Source of the DNA: Humulus lupulus
Lineage: Eukaryota > Streptophyta > Magnoliopsida > Rosales > Cannabaceae
Assembly: GCF_963169125.1 (NCBI RefSeq)
Contig: NC_084795.1
Location: 262,193,042 to 262,257,041, forward strand
Length of the DNA: 64,000 nt
Direction: 5' to 3'
Position numbers and translations under genes: made by a program. Below the pieces are notes generated by a model, which was not told where the DNA came from, searched no databases, and saw only the letters and a list, made by a program, of their open reading frames with translations. This document shows, one piece after another, positions 11,500 through 23,212 of the stretch. Within the stretch, counting starts at the first letter, position 1; every line of letters begins with the position of its first letter.

Positions 11500-13474
11500 A
11501 TTTTGAGCTTGGAGACTGAACACAAATGAAGAGGAGAGAGAGAGAGAGATCGAGATCTAAGGAGAAAGTAGTTCTTTCATGAGTTTTGGCTTAATGGGAA
11601 AATAGAGAGTGCTGGAGGATTTAAATTTGGAATGTTTGAGTGGGGAGAATGTCTCAACAATGGTCCTCCTTTGACTTTTTTTTTTACTTTTATTTTATTA
11701 TTATTTTAAATAAAAAATAAAAAATAAAATTAGACTGGGAATCCATGTCTATGATTATTATCCTGCTAATTGGTATGTGATTAAAAAAATTGTATTTTCT
11801 AAGAGAGTAAATTTGAAATAAAATTTTGAATTTCGTATGTGGAAATTTAATTCTAAAATGTGACTGGTTGTAATTGTACCATTATTTATATTTTATGAGC
11901 TCTAACATGTGAATTTGTGATTGATGTGTAATCTTAAAATATAAAAATAATAAAATAATTGAAGAGCTTATGGTCTCTTTCAAAAAAAAAAGAAAAAAAG
12001 AAGAGCTTATGGTAATATTGATTTGAATACACAATAAGCATGAAATTTCTTTTTTATTTTTAGTTTAAAATTTACATACATATTTGAATTTAATAGTTGA
12101 AAATACTCAATCAATCAATTATTTTACATGGACTTCTACTGTTTTATGTTTTAAAAATAATAAAATTGTTTTATATTCTCAAACCAATCCTATCCAATAT
12201 GCTTATCATAATATTATTAGAACAGATAATCTGGAATTGGAGTAATAACAAAACAATATAATGACGAGGGTTTTGATCATCCTCCACATTTACTAGCTAA
12301 TAATAATTTTTCTATAGTGAGGCTTATTGGTGTGTCATTAGATAGAATAGAAAGTAACAAGTTATTCTCCAATTAAAGGATTGAAATGGTATGGATGAAT
12401 AATCATGATAACAGTAAATGTTTTAATTAAATTTGAATATTTATGAAGAATGATGGAACCCCACTAACTATATATGTGTGTATATTAAACGCTTAACTCC
12501 TATAGAATCATTTTTCTGATTGAATCAAGTACCAACCACCAATTAGGGTTAGCTAAAAATAACACCAACCCCTCAAACTATTGTATTAATGCTTTCTTTA
12601 ATTTACTTTTTGAGAATGTGGAATCTCAGCCCAGTCACTTAAAAATTGTAAAAGAAAATAAACAGTTATGGCTTTTTGTTGTTATCTTTTATACATTAGA
12701 ATCAATAGCCATCAGTTAAATAATAATAATAATCATAATAATAAAAGTATTGTTTAAAGTGATCATAACAGAGTGGAAAGTTCTTACGGTCACAACAAGA
12801 CAATGACTAATCCAATAATAATAATTAAGTTATTTTTCACATTGTTAGTTGCTTCTTTAGACATGCTCTATATACCTATATACCAACCACAAACCCTCTC
12901 ATTGAATTTTAATATAAGAACACTGAGGTAGATATGAAACTTTGAAAGTTTACAATTCATTTTTTTTTTATTCTTCAAGTTCATTAACCCCTTATATGTC
13001 CTATTATAGTATAGTAAGGAATAGCAAAATTGGCTTCATTACTTTCCACAAACGCCCAAAGATATGTTTAATTAAACATACTAAAATTAAAAAATAACAC
13101 ATAAGACCCAATATCAAGAGCAACCACATTATTGGGGCGAAATTAGAAAGTAATATTAGTTGGGGCGGATGTAGTAATAATTATTGTTCAAATTTAAAAG
13201 TAATATGTTTAAAAAATAAAATAAAAGACGAACTAAAGCACAAAAATCATGTAAATATAATTATTAGTATATTTATTTTATTTTAAAAATATTTGATAAT
13301 TTTATGATAGAAATTTTGACACAATTTAAAAAAAAAAAATTTGTATGCCACACAATAATGAAAACATTTTATATCAAATAATAATGTGAATATAAGTAAT
13401 CAAAACCATATATGTTGTTAATTTATTCTAATAAATATTTATTATAAAAATTAAAAATAGAGAAAACATATATA
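11500..13474. other. AT-rich intergenic DNA, no gene
   Basis: No coding feature is seen on either strand. The stretch contains poly(T)/poly(A) runs, ATT/AAT-rich simple sequence (for example near 12720) and the poly(A) micro-insertion listed separately at 11961-12013. The part nearest 11500 is the SAUR upstream region. Confidence 0.5.
11961..12013 (+). mobile_element. Micro-insertion: poly(A) tail with 14-bp target duplication
   Basis: GAAGAGCTTATGGT occurs at 11961-11974 and again at 12000-12013. Between them lie 25 bases, CTCTTTC followed by an A-rich tail. A direct repeat of this length flanking a bare A-tail is the signature of target-primed reverse transcription, so this looks like an extremely 5'-truncated LINE or SINE copy. 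A second insertion of the same form is at 19953-20001. Confidence 0.6.
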
Positions 13475-15590
13475 TCTCTTCTATATAAAAAGTATGTAGA
13501 TAACGAAATTTTTTTGTGTTAATAGTTTTTATTTTTTTTCTGTTAACTTTAACCGAATATTTTTATATTTAACATAATATTCTTATATTTAACGGTAGAT
13601 TGTAAACATGACTTAAACTTAAATAAAATAAATAAATAAATAGACCAATTAAAATATAATATTTTTGAAATATTTTACAATGATAATTATTAAAAAATAA
13701 TAAAACCATATATTTTATAACTTAAATAAAATTTAATTAAACTTAAACTTCACCTATTAGTATAATATCATATTAAATATATAATATAATATAGTATCAA
13801 CTAGCGACAAACTTAAATTTAAAATCCACGTATAATATTAATATTATATTAAACAAATAATATATAATGTATTGTTGTCATTGCCAAATTCAAAAACTAT
13901 AACAAATATAAACTTGAACAAAAATTAATTAATTAATTAATTATAATATGATATTTTTAAGATATTTTATGATAATTCAAATAATTAAATCATATTTATT
14001 TAAAAATAATAAAGGTATACATATTATTTTTTTTATCTTATAAATTTATGTAATAGTTTGTTTTTTATCAAGTGATTGGACTATTTTTCTTCTTCACCAA
14101 CTTCACCAAATGATATTGCGAGATACATTAGAAACTGAAAATAGTTAATGCATGTATACTACGGTCTACACTATGACTTTTTCTATTCTTATTTTATTTC
14201 TATTATTAATTTCTTTTTAAATATTATTGTAATTTATATATACATATGTCAAGTAGCCATGTAAATACATATTTATGTCAATGTTGTGTTTAGATGTTAT
14301 ATATGTAGAAATTATTGATATATGTTATATTGCTTTTTAATATAATTTTCTAGATTAAATATATGTGACAAAGAGTGTCACATGTTATAACATACAAAAA
14401 GAGAGTTACAACATTTTGTATTGTGTGTAATACAAATGTGTAACATATTTGAGAGTTACAATTTCAGTAACAAAATTGTAACTCTCAAATAATGCCAATT
14501 ATTGTGTAGATTTGTTATTACACAATTTTGATTTGAATTTCTCAAAACCATAAGAGATATTACTATTAGAGATGTGATTTTAACTCTCATAATGTGTATG
14601 GAAGTTATAAAATCAAGTGGGAATGAATTTGGAACGTTTTGGAAAAATTTAGAAAATTGGTAGCTGAAAAAACGTCTTGGGCCGCGGCCAGTGTTTTTCA
14701 AGCCGCGGTCCAAGAGGCATAAAAGCGTCGTTGGCCGCGGCCAGAGAGGCAGACAACTTTTCCAAACTTCGAGTTTATCCAATTTTGAACGTTTCAAACA
14801 AACAAATAACTCTCAAATCTTTAATTTAATTCCATAAAACATACAATTAAACACTGGTAACAACCATGAGGTTGATGGAATTTGAAATTCAAATGGTATC
14901 TTTAAACTCTATAAATAAGAGTCTAATGCTCACTTGTAAGACACAACTTTTTTATCTATTAGAGCACTTGGCTAGAAAACACATAGATGCTTGATTATTC
15001 CAGGAATCAATTTCCAAAATCTGTGAGAGATCCCTTAGTGCTTGAGTTAGGGGAAATAAGCTTTTGGACGAAAGTTTCAAACCTTGTTAAAGTTGGTAAT
15101 CCCCAACACTCTTTACTTTGGTAGTGTGGGTGAGAGTTGTTTCTTCTTCTTTTCTTTTATTCTATTGATTTTTTTCTTCATATTCCTCTCGTCTCATTTA
15201 CTTGTATTTTTTGTTTAAGAATTTTAATCTCTCATTTATTTTGTTACAAACATTTTACTTTATTTGTATCATTTTATTTAGAGTTGTATTTTACTATTCT
15301 CTTCTTCTAAATTCTTTTCTTATTTATTTGTATTTTCAGTCATAGAGTTGTAACATTATTTAATCAATATTGTTTATTTGTATTATTTTTGTCTAGAGTT
15401 ATAACTATTCTTACCATTTCTATTGATACAACATATTTTTTCATAACAATATATATTATAAAACTATAATTCATTCTATTATATATATATATATATATAT
15501 TTTAAATACTGAATCAATTTTTATTAAAATTATACACAATGTTTATAACTTTAAAACTAAGCAAACGTGGATTGCACGTTTTTTACCTAG
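13475..15590 (+). mobile_element. Non-autonomous Helitron, interrupted by a solo LTR
   Basis: The 5' end is TCTCTTCTATATAAAAAG preceded by A. The 3' end is CTAG (15587-15590) followed by T, as expected for insertion between A and T. Just before it lies a perfect 7-bp stem AAACGTG (15563-15569) / CACGTTT (15575-15581) with a 5-base loop. A related copy lies at 56491-57216; both share a GATAACGAA block near the 5' end and AAACTTAAATTTAAAAT-type runs inside. There is no Rep/helicase ORF, so it is non-autonomous. The segment 14295-15448 is a later LTR insertion. Confidence 0.8.
14295..15448 (+). mobile_element. Solo copia-type LTR nested in the Helitron
   Basis: This is the second copy of the LTR at 2486-3558. 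The shared order is an AAGAGTGTCACATG block, TTGTGTAGATTTGTTA, GGGAATGAATTTGGAACG, a GC-rich GGCCGCGGCC segment, CTCTATAAATAAGAG promoter element and CACTTGTAAGACACA. It runs from TGTTATA to CATAACA and has no internal retroelement region on either side. A clear 5-bp target duplication was not found, so the left boundary could be off by some bases. The minus ORF at 14456-14797 is inside this LTR and is not a gene. Confidence 0.6.
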
Positions 15591-16247
15591 TATATATTAT
15601 AAAGATGAAAAAAGACCAGAAGACTAAAACACTTGAAGTTAAAAAAATTTACAAAATTATTATTATTAACTCATAAAATATAAAGAAAGATTCTTAATTT
15701 TTTATAAGTGACCATTTTTTTTTTCATTTTCCTGACAATTTTTTTTATTACTAAGTATTATGAACGAAGAAAAATGTGGTTTTTAGACTTCTTTTCAATT
15801 ATTTGCCAGAAACTAGTAGAGAATTTTAAAAAATATATATTTAATTTTTATATGGTGTAAATTGTTATTTAAGATGGAACGCATAGTGTTCATACTTATT
15901 CATTTTGACAAACAAAAAAAAACCACAACCTACCACCTATTACAAACAAAAATAACTAAAATTTCATTGATGACAAGTAGACAAAAATGCCTCATTAATC
16001 ATATCACTTTAGAGGCATCTGTAGTACACATTAAAGAAATAATTTCTTAAAAAAAAGTAAGACATCAAAATGAGAGTAAATGTTTAATTTCTACACTTTA
16101 TAAGAAAAAAATACAGACCATGAAAAATCTTGCAACAAATGTTACCACACCCTCTCCAAGTCTCTAATCGCCCCATTAAAAACAACAATTTTTGTATCAA
16201 TATGAAAAGTTGTACTTGCATTTAATATGAGACCACCAAAAACTCTA
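15591..16247. other. AT-rich intergenic DNA, no gene
   Basis: I see no domain or splice-consistent coding sequence. The ORFs at 15862-16050 (plus) and 16142-16354 (minus, partly inside the foldback element) are short and unsupported. Confidence 0.45.
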
Positions 16248-16630
16248 GGTGTTTGGTACGAGGTAAAGTAAAAGTGAGAATGTGAATCTAAACTCATTCT
16301 TATGTTTAATTCAAATTTTAAGGGGGTAAAGTTAATAATTTGTGTGGGCTCCACATTAACTCTTTTGTATACAAGAATGTAATATTATCTCCATCCTAAG
16401 TCCCTCTACACTTTCCAAGGTTTGAGTAGTTGAGTTGCCTTGGAAAATGTAGATGGACTTAGTATGGAGGTAATATTAAATTCTTGTGTACAAAAGAATT
16501 CACTTTATCTTTAAAATATATGTTGAGTTCACACAAATTATTAACTTTACCCTCTTAAAATTTGAACAAAACATAAGAAGGATTTTAGATTCACATTTCT
16601 ACTTTTAATTTACCCCATACCAAACACCCC
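16248..16630. mobile_element. Foldback MITE with ~180-bp inverted arms
   Basis: Both halves are imperfect reverse complements across nearly the whole element. The left arm starts GGTGTTTGGTACGAGGTAAA and ends near CACTTTCCAAGG (about 16420). The right arm starts CCTTGGAAAATGTAGATGG (16438) and ends at CCAAACACCCC (16630). The loop is about 17 bases. Shared blocks include GTGAATCTAAA, CAAATTTTAAG and GGTAAAGTTAATAATTTGTGTG. It is flanked by TA on each side (16246-16247, 16631-16632). A transcript would form a long hairpin; there is no ORF. Confidence 0.8.
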
Positions 16631-16639
16631 TAAATGATG

Positions 16640-17045
16640 GAAGTCTCCAATGCAAGAAGTAGCTTTTGTGCTAAACATAGCACAAAAAATGAGTTAATGC
16701 TATATTTGACATAATATTTGCAATTGTGCTGCACAAGATGAAAATTAATACAAAAAAGTCAATAATTCATGTAATATTTATTGAAAACATATAATTTTTT
16801 TTTATTATCAAAATTATGTACTACAAGAAATTTGCCACTAAACAAATAAATAAAAAATGATATATGATTGATCATTAATTGTCAACTACTCGATAATGAT
16901 TAGTAGCAATATGATAAATAAAAAAAATAACATTTATTGATATACTAAATTTGACCCATACTATATTTTGTGCCAAATTTAGCACAACTTTTAGCATGTG
17001 CCAAATTTAGCACATGTTTTGGAACATTATTGAAGGTATATTTTT
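16640..17045. mobile_element. Second, more diverged foldback MITE
   Basis: The left side has TGTGCTAAACATAGCACAAA and TGCTATATTTGAC (16668-16711). The right side, in reverse complement, has TGTGCTAAATTTGGCACAAA and a diverged ATAGTATGGGTCAAATTTA. The interior is AT-rich without coding potential. It lies almost directly after the foldback element at 16248-16630. Exact ends are uncertain. Confidence 0.5.
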
Positions 17046-19265
17046 TGTAAGATTTTCTTGTCACTCCATTGGAGATTCTGTAACGAACATCTTTTTTTGT
17101 CTTCATAATAAGAGGAGGAAAACTTATCAAAAAAAAATTTCAAAAAAAAAAAACTACATAAAAGAAGACTAGCATAGTCCACATATGAGAAAGAGATTAG
17201 TTTATTGTCAAAAACCGACATAATATTTTCAATTTTACAGTATGTAAAGATTTTCTTAAACATAGGTCTCCAAAAGTAAAACCATGAAAATAACAAAAAT
17301 TTCAACCAAATGACACTAATATACCAAATATGTTTAGCCATCTTACAAGACCAAACCTTATTTTAAGGCCGAGGACAAGACAAGACATTTGGCTTTTCGC
17401 CATATTACATCCTCGTGAAAACCACACCAAATCCAAATCTCACCTTGAATGAGATTTTAAGTTTTTAAAGGCTAAGCCACCAAACAAAATCAATTCCATA
17501 ACCCTATTCCAAATTTACTTCATAATATTAACATCTATTAGCACAGGGATTTATTTTAACAAATCCAAATTTAACTTATTATCCTAAATAAAATAAGAAC
17601 TGAACAAAGCTACAACTCATTACAAAAATTGTACTCATACCACATGGTTACCATATCGATACTAGAATACAAGTGATATAAGGTTATTTTATTTTATTTT
17701 TTAAAAGTATGTTCATACAATATATTAGATGAATCTCACAATAATATATTCATATTTGAACCTTATAATCATATTAGTGTTGAATCCAATAATACATGAA
17801 GGCATTTTTAATTTTCATCCAATATTTATTGTTTTCCTTTATCATAAGATGATGACTATTTTTGCTCACTAATCTTGAACGATTTGATCATAAGTGACTC
17901 TTTGACGTTTTTTGACTCACTATTCCCGAATCACAAATGACGCTTTTGACTTTTTTTTTTTGACCGATTTTTGGATTTTGATCGGATACATACTAGTTAG
18001 AGTTTATTTGGCTTATGATACCATATTAGAATGTGGAATATGAGTTTAGAAGTAGAATGAGTGCATGATAAAAAGCATAGGGCTACATCTCAAAACTAAT
18101 TGATAATGAGTGGAGTAACATATGGTTTTATATATTATTAAATGTACCCACATACTTTCCATGTGAGATATTTTCTATAACAGAAATTAGATAATAAAAT
18201 GCTTAAAATCCAACACGTCATGTACCAAAAAGAAAGGTACATATATAATCTCGAGTTTAATAAATCGAGTATTAAACATCTATGAAGGTAGATTATACAT
18301 GAATAAGCACCCATATTTAATATTCAAGTCATACACCTTACCTAAAAAAAACTTTAATAGATAAATTGCCATTTTGAATTGATAGAGCGTGTGTGGGTTA
18401 TGTTTGGTGGGACGGTTGATGTGATGGTGGATTAACAATTATTTGAAGTACAAATAGGACACAAAGGATATAAATATTTCTTAGATTTTTGGATGTATTT
18501 TAAAGAGAATAAGAGGAGAAGAGAGAGCATAACGTGAGGGAGAGTAAAGAAATTGTCACCTAAAACTAAAAATATTCATTGGAGTCTAGAAAGAGAGCCG
18601 GCAGTGTATCCCCAAATGAAAAAGAATAAGGCAGGCATGGTTTGGTGGTTTGGTTTTGGTTGGTTGACACTTGACATGGAAATTGGATGTGATGTGGCTC
18701 CACTCACTACAAGACAAATCAACAAATGTGATTACATTTACATTAGGATGGGAGGCAACTGGCGTCAAGCTTGGGCCGGTCTCTATTATAGGATAAACCC
18801 ACTTGATTGACGCCTTGACTAGAGCACAGCCTCATACGTCAATGGCCCATTCTTGTCCTTTTCTCTTATAGGCCCACTACCCAATTCTACACACCAAGTA
18901 ACAAAGCGTACAACTCAACACTTGTTTATTGTTTTTCCCAACAAAAAAAACATATAATAAATATTATTTTAATAATGTAGATATTGTAAGTTAATTTAAA
19001 ATTGTACTTTTTAGTATGAATATATTTTAAATCTAATAAGAATTTAAATGAATGATATTAAAATTTTTATCAAAAACAAAATATTAAGTTGGTTCCAAAG
19101 ACATATAACAAAGTACTAAAATATTATTAAAAATTATTACAAAATAATATTAGATAATAGTGGGATTTAGAAATCAGGCTTGCTCTTACTACATGTGTTA
19201 ATAAATTGGTAGGTAATTTTGTGTTCGAGTTTACCAGTTACAATATTATTCACTTGATATACAAT
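17046..19265. other. AT-rich intergenic DNA, no convincing gene
   Basis: The ORFs at 16945-17130, 17027-17341, 18553-18810, 18586-18768 and 19206-19472 show no family motif, have no support from splice structure, and several overlap on opposite strands. I found nothing further I can name. Confidence 0.45.
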
Positions 19266-19640
19266 TGTTGGACTCAAAATATTCGGCCCAAAGTTCTTTC
19301 CTCATTTGCCGAATATTCAAAACGGATCGTTTTGGTCTGCAGAAGCTCCGAAGGCAGAAGCCACGGGTCAGAGGCAGTCTGCGCCTCTGACTTCCGAATG
19401 CATAATTTAAAATCAGCGTGTTTTGGAGGGAAATTCGGTTATCTTTCCTCCACCAATCAAGGGTTTGCCTGAACCAACTAACCACTTTACATTTTTGTTC
19501 TATAAATATGAGATTCTTATTCAAACAAAAGGATCGAACTTTTTACTGACTTAGGTATCGGAGTGTCTTTCTTGCAGGTATTCTGACGAGTTAAAAACGA
19601 TCTTCATCACCGAAACAGTGTCAGAGCATCATCTACCACT
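19266..19640 (+). mobile_element. Solo LTR or LTR fragment
   Basis: It starts TGTTGGACTC, has a CTATAAATATGAG promoter-like element near 19500, and then a TGACTTAGGTATCGGAGTGTC block (19547-19568), a sequence type common at the R/U5 region of plant gypsy LTRs. The 3' boundary is a guess (ACCA at about 19638). No retroelement internal region is adjacent. Confidence 0.5.
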
Positions 19641-19952
19641 GTTGGATTGTACCTCCAAATATAGAAAGACAAAATTGTTGCTTCAACAACAACATTATAT
19701 ATGCAATGCTATCCACAAATTATTCTAAAATGTTGTATATATTACTTGTTGTGTACACAGAGACTTATCCGGAGACTAGAGAGAAAGGCTACATTCTATT
19801 CTTGAAGTAAGTATATTCAAATCTTGGGATTTTTTTTTTAAAATCTCCTTAAACCTATTACTTTCCCAGTTTTAAAATTATTTATTATGATATTATTAAG
19901 TCTCTTGTTTCTTTAACTTAGTCTGTTCTTTATTATTTTGTGTCTAAAAAAT

Positions 19953-20001
19953 AGAACAAAGTTACTTTCAAAAAAAAAAGAAAAGAAAAAAGAACAAAGT
20001 T
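19953..20001 (+). mobile_element. Micro-insertion: poly(A) tail with 11-bp target duplication
   Basis: AGAACAAAGTT is present at 19953-19963 and 19991-20001. The 27 bases between start ACTTTC and continue as an A-rich tail with interspersed G. This has the same CTTTC-plus-poly(A) form as the insertion at 11961-12013, so both may be extreme 5' truncations of one LINE or SINE family. Confidence 0.6.
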
Positions 20002-21839
20002 TTCTACCAGTTGACTATACGCATGGTTAACTTGACATTGTTAGATTGTATTCCTTCAATTATACTTGTAGCACTTGTTGAAAATATTATTCGGCACAGA
20101 TTGTCTTTTTATAAAATAAAACTAAATAACAAAATAACCCATAATGCTACAAAGGGTGACTAGAAAGTTAAAGCATAACAAAAACAAAAATGAAGACTAA
20201 AAAATTGTCACAATTCTATGCCATATTCATACTTCACCAACTTATTTATTGACTTGAATATTTATAATATCTTTGAATTCACAAAATAGTTCAATTAGGC
20301 AAATAATAAGTAACAAATGTGATATAAGTAAAAATAAATAAACAAAACAAAGTAATATGTAGATGTGATATATCTATCCAATCCAAGGTGGCTAATGTAA
20401 CTTTATTTGATACTAGTAAACAAAAGCGGCAAACACGTTTACTTCGTTCCTTATGGCCCCAAAAACTAATCATTAAAAAAAGATACGAAAATTTGTGGTA
20501 TTATTAGTAGTGTTGACAATTGCCATATTATGTTCTTCTTCTTCACTCTTTCATTATCGTTCCTCCTTTTGTCAAAAGTCATACCCTTTACAAATTTTGA
20601 TAGATTTGTGGGCAGACCAAGTGGGTTTGTAACTTATTAGTTGACAAAGTTTGGCACCTCCAATATATTGTTTTTCATCATCTTCCTTCTTCACGTGAGA
20701 AGTGGGAGAGAAAAAACTTAATCAGAAAACAAAAGTATGAAGTCTTGTCTATCAAAAGAAGATTCTATTTTAGTCTAACCTAAGATCAACTAAAACAAAA
20801 AGAGAGTGCAATTGTTAACTCTGTATAGGCATTTGCATTTCGTATAAATTTTAAATGTTGAAAATTTGAGTTTTCCAATCGTGCAAGTTAGCTTATTTCC
20901 TCATTTGGATCATGCGGACAAGCAAAATATATAATCTAAAATTAAAATGGTAAAAATATAATTATTTAATTCAAATTGAAATTGAAATTATATAAGTGGG
21001 TGTTTGGTCTAGTGGTATAACTCTGTCTTTGTGTTTGTTATAGGGACTGGGATAAATAATCTCAATCCCATGTTTGGTGCTAAAATTTTCATGGACTATT
21101 AATCATGTGAACCCAAATAGTCCCATCTTTTGTTGGACAAATAATTTCACCCAAATAGGTTTCGTATTGTTTGACGATACCTACTCAGTTCTCAATATGT
21201 TCACCGATTATTCACTCTGTCACGTCATTCTTCTCTCCCCACCGTCAATCAGCTCAAATTTTAATCGGTGATCATCTTCGGCCATCTTCTCCATTCTTCT
21301 CTCCTCGTTGTTACCGGTCATCAAACATTTTCATGCCATCATAGATTTTTACGCTATTGCTCACCACACAATCTAAATTCATGTTTAAGATTTGTATTAT
21401 TGTTGCCAAATTTTTCGGACAATAAATATTTCCAAAATAGGAAAGTTTCACAATGAATTTTTAATGAACTCTATTGTACTTCATTATGCACACTCAGTTG
21501 ACTAAATCAACCTAGGTGTGTGTTCTTGAATGATCATAATTGAAATCAAACCAAAATGTGTTACTTGCAAGAAAATCCTCTGATGCTTAAGTCAGTAAAT
21601 GACTCTCTTTCTATTTCGACAAAGTAATAGTATAGTAAATATAAAAAAAGAATCATCTCCCATAGATGACAAATTTATCTATTTATAGAGAAAAAGTATT
21701 AGGATTGGTTTAAATACAAAGACTAAGTTGTATTAGACAAGCAAGGTGTAAAACACTAACAGTTTCACATGATGTAGGTGTGAAATTTGACTTTTTGTTG
21801 TAGGCATTTAAAAATTGTAATTTTGGGTCCAAAGTGATA
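20002..21839. other. Intergenic DNA, no gene
   Basis: No coding domain is seen. ORFs at 20291-20473 (minus), 21074-21271 and 21268-21456 are short and unsupported. A GGGTGTTTGG phrase near 21000 resembles the ends of MITEs, but I found no matching inverted end. Confidence 0.4.
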
Positions 21840-22375
21840 TGATGAAGTATCTAAAGATGCCCAAAAAGTTTGGGAGCATTTGGAGGTGCTTAAGGTCACT
21901 TTTGAGAAGTTTAGCCTACCTATCAGGCGTTACGTCGTCTCCTTGTAGGCGACGCACTGCTTAGAACTTGAAACCTGAGCTAAACACAATAGGTGATACG
22001 TCGTCTGTCTGATCCATACAATGTCATTTTTTAAGCTCCAAATGATGTGTCTAAAAGCTCTAATCCTAATGGTTATACTCAATGATGGTGTCTACAGTAT
22101 AAAAATGGTCTTTTAGAGTTTTGAAGCCTTGATCACACATCTCAACTCTCTCTCTCTCTCTAGCTCTTTAAGATCATAAGTTTTCTCCAAGAAATTCATC
22201 AAAAAATGCTTGTTTTGAGAATTTCAAAGGTTTTTTCAATCTCAATTCCATTTCAAAATGTTTAGAACAATGTTATTCGATTTCTTTTTATAATAATTCA
22301 ATTTTTATTTCAAAATGATTTGCATGTTTATTTCAAGAACAATGATTTGCATGTCTTTATATTATATGTTCTAAA
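21840..22375 (+). mobile_element. Copia LTR-like fragment
   Basis: This non-coding stretch directly precedes a copia coding fragment. It has a TATAAAAAT element at about 22099, a CT-rich tract at 22146-22161, and two phrases of the type GCGTTACGTCGTC / GATACGTCGTC (about 21927 and 21993). Its position suggests the U3/R part of the LTR of the copia element that starts at 22376. Gag and protease are missing between it and the coding fragment. No second copy is in the window to confirm it. Confidence 0.4.
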
Positions 22376-23212
22376 ATGTCTATACTGCTTAATGCTGAAA
22401 TGTTCAGATCTGAACAATCCAAGCCCAAACAACAAAAGATTTCACATAGCGAAACACATCTACGGCATCCAAGGCATGGCCATATTAACTTAAATAGAAT
22501 TCAAAGACTAGTTAAAAGTGGGAATCTAAGTGAGTTGAAGGTCGGTACTTTACCAGTTTGCTAATCTTGTTTAGAAGGTAAAATAACCAAGCAACCTTTC
22601 TCCTCTAAAGGTGTTAGAGTCAAAGAGTGTATTGAGTTAGTTAACACGGACATCTGTGGTCCAATGAACATTCAAGTTCGAGTTAGTTATGAGTATTATG
22701 TCAATTTTATTGATGACTACTCTAGATACGATTATGTCTACTTGTTGCAAAGGAAATTGAAAACTTTTGAAAAGTTTAAAGAGTTCAGAGTCCAGGTTGA
22801 AAATCAGCTAGGCAAAATCCTTAAAACACTTAGATCAGACTAAGTCAGAGAATACCTCAACAATGAATTTGAGGATTTCTTAATTGAGCATGAAATAGTT
22901 TCACAACTCACTGCATCAGTTACTCTGCAACAAAATGGTGTGCGGAGAAAAGAAATAGAACTTTGTTGGACATGATAAGATCAATGTTTAACTACTTGTC
23001 ATTACCCTTGTATTTTTGGAGATATGCATTGCAAATGGCAGCATATATTCTAAATCTAGTTATATCTAAGTCTGTAGCTAAGACACATTTAGAGTTGTGG
23101 ATAGGTTGTAAACCCAGTTTGAGACATGAGATATATGGGGGTGTCTAGCACATGTGCTGGAAGCTAAGGCCAAGAAGTTGGAATCTAGATCTGAAGCATG
23201 TCTATTTGTAGG
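22376..23212 (+). pseudogene. Copia pol fragment: pre-integrase and integrase core, split by a Tat element
   Basis: Translation shows a GAG-pre-integrase-like region (HGHINLNRIQRLVKSGNLSE, then SCLEGKITKQPF) and an integrase core (LVNTDICGPMN, YYVNFIDDYSRYDYVYLLQ, QNGV, KNRTLLDMIRSM). Several stop codons interrupt it, for example TAA at 22561-22563, a TAA inside the conserved RSD region near 22841, and a TAG near 23146. A frame change lies near 22940. It ends exactly at the target duplication GTAGG (23208-23212) of the Tat element and resumes at 38518. Gag, protease and most of reverse transcriptase are missing. Residues resemble the copia element at 44239-48282, so both probably belong to one lineage. 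Confidence 0.85.
23208..23212. repeat. Target-site duplication GTAGG, left copy
   Basis: GTAGG here and GTAGG at 38518-38522 flank the element 23213-38517. If one copy is ignored, the copia frame runs from CLFV on the left into GYAKGTRGG on the right, which confirms the insertion point. Confidence 0.9.

Noticed and set aside
18553..18810. 85-residue ORF, plus strand
   Set aside because: No recognisable motif, an overlapping ORF on the other strand, and no promoter or splice context that would support a gene.
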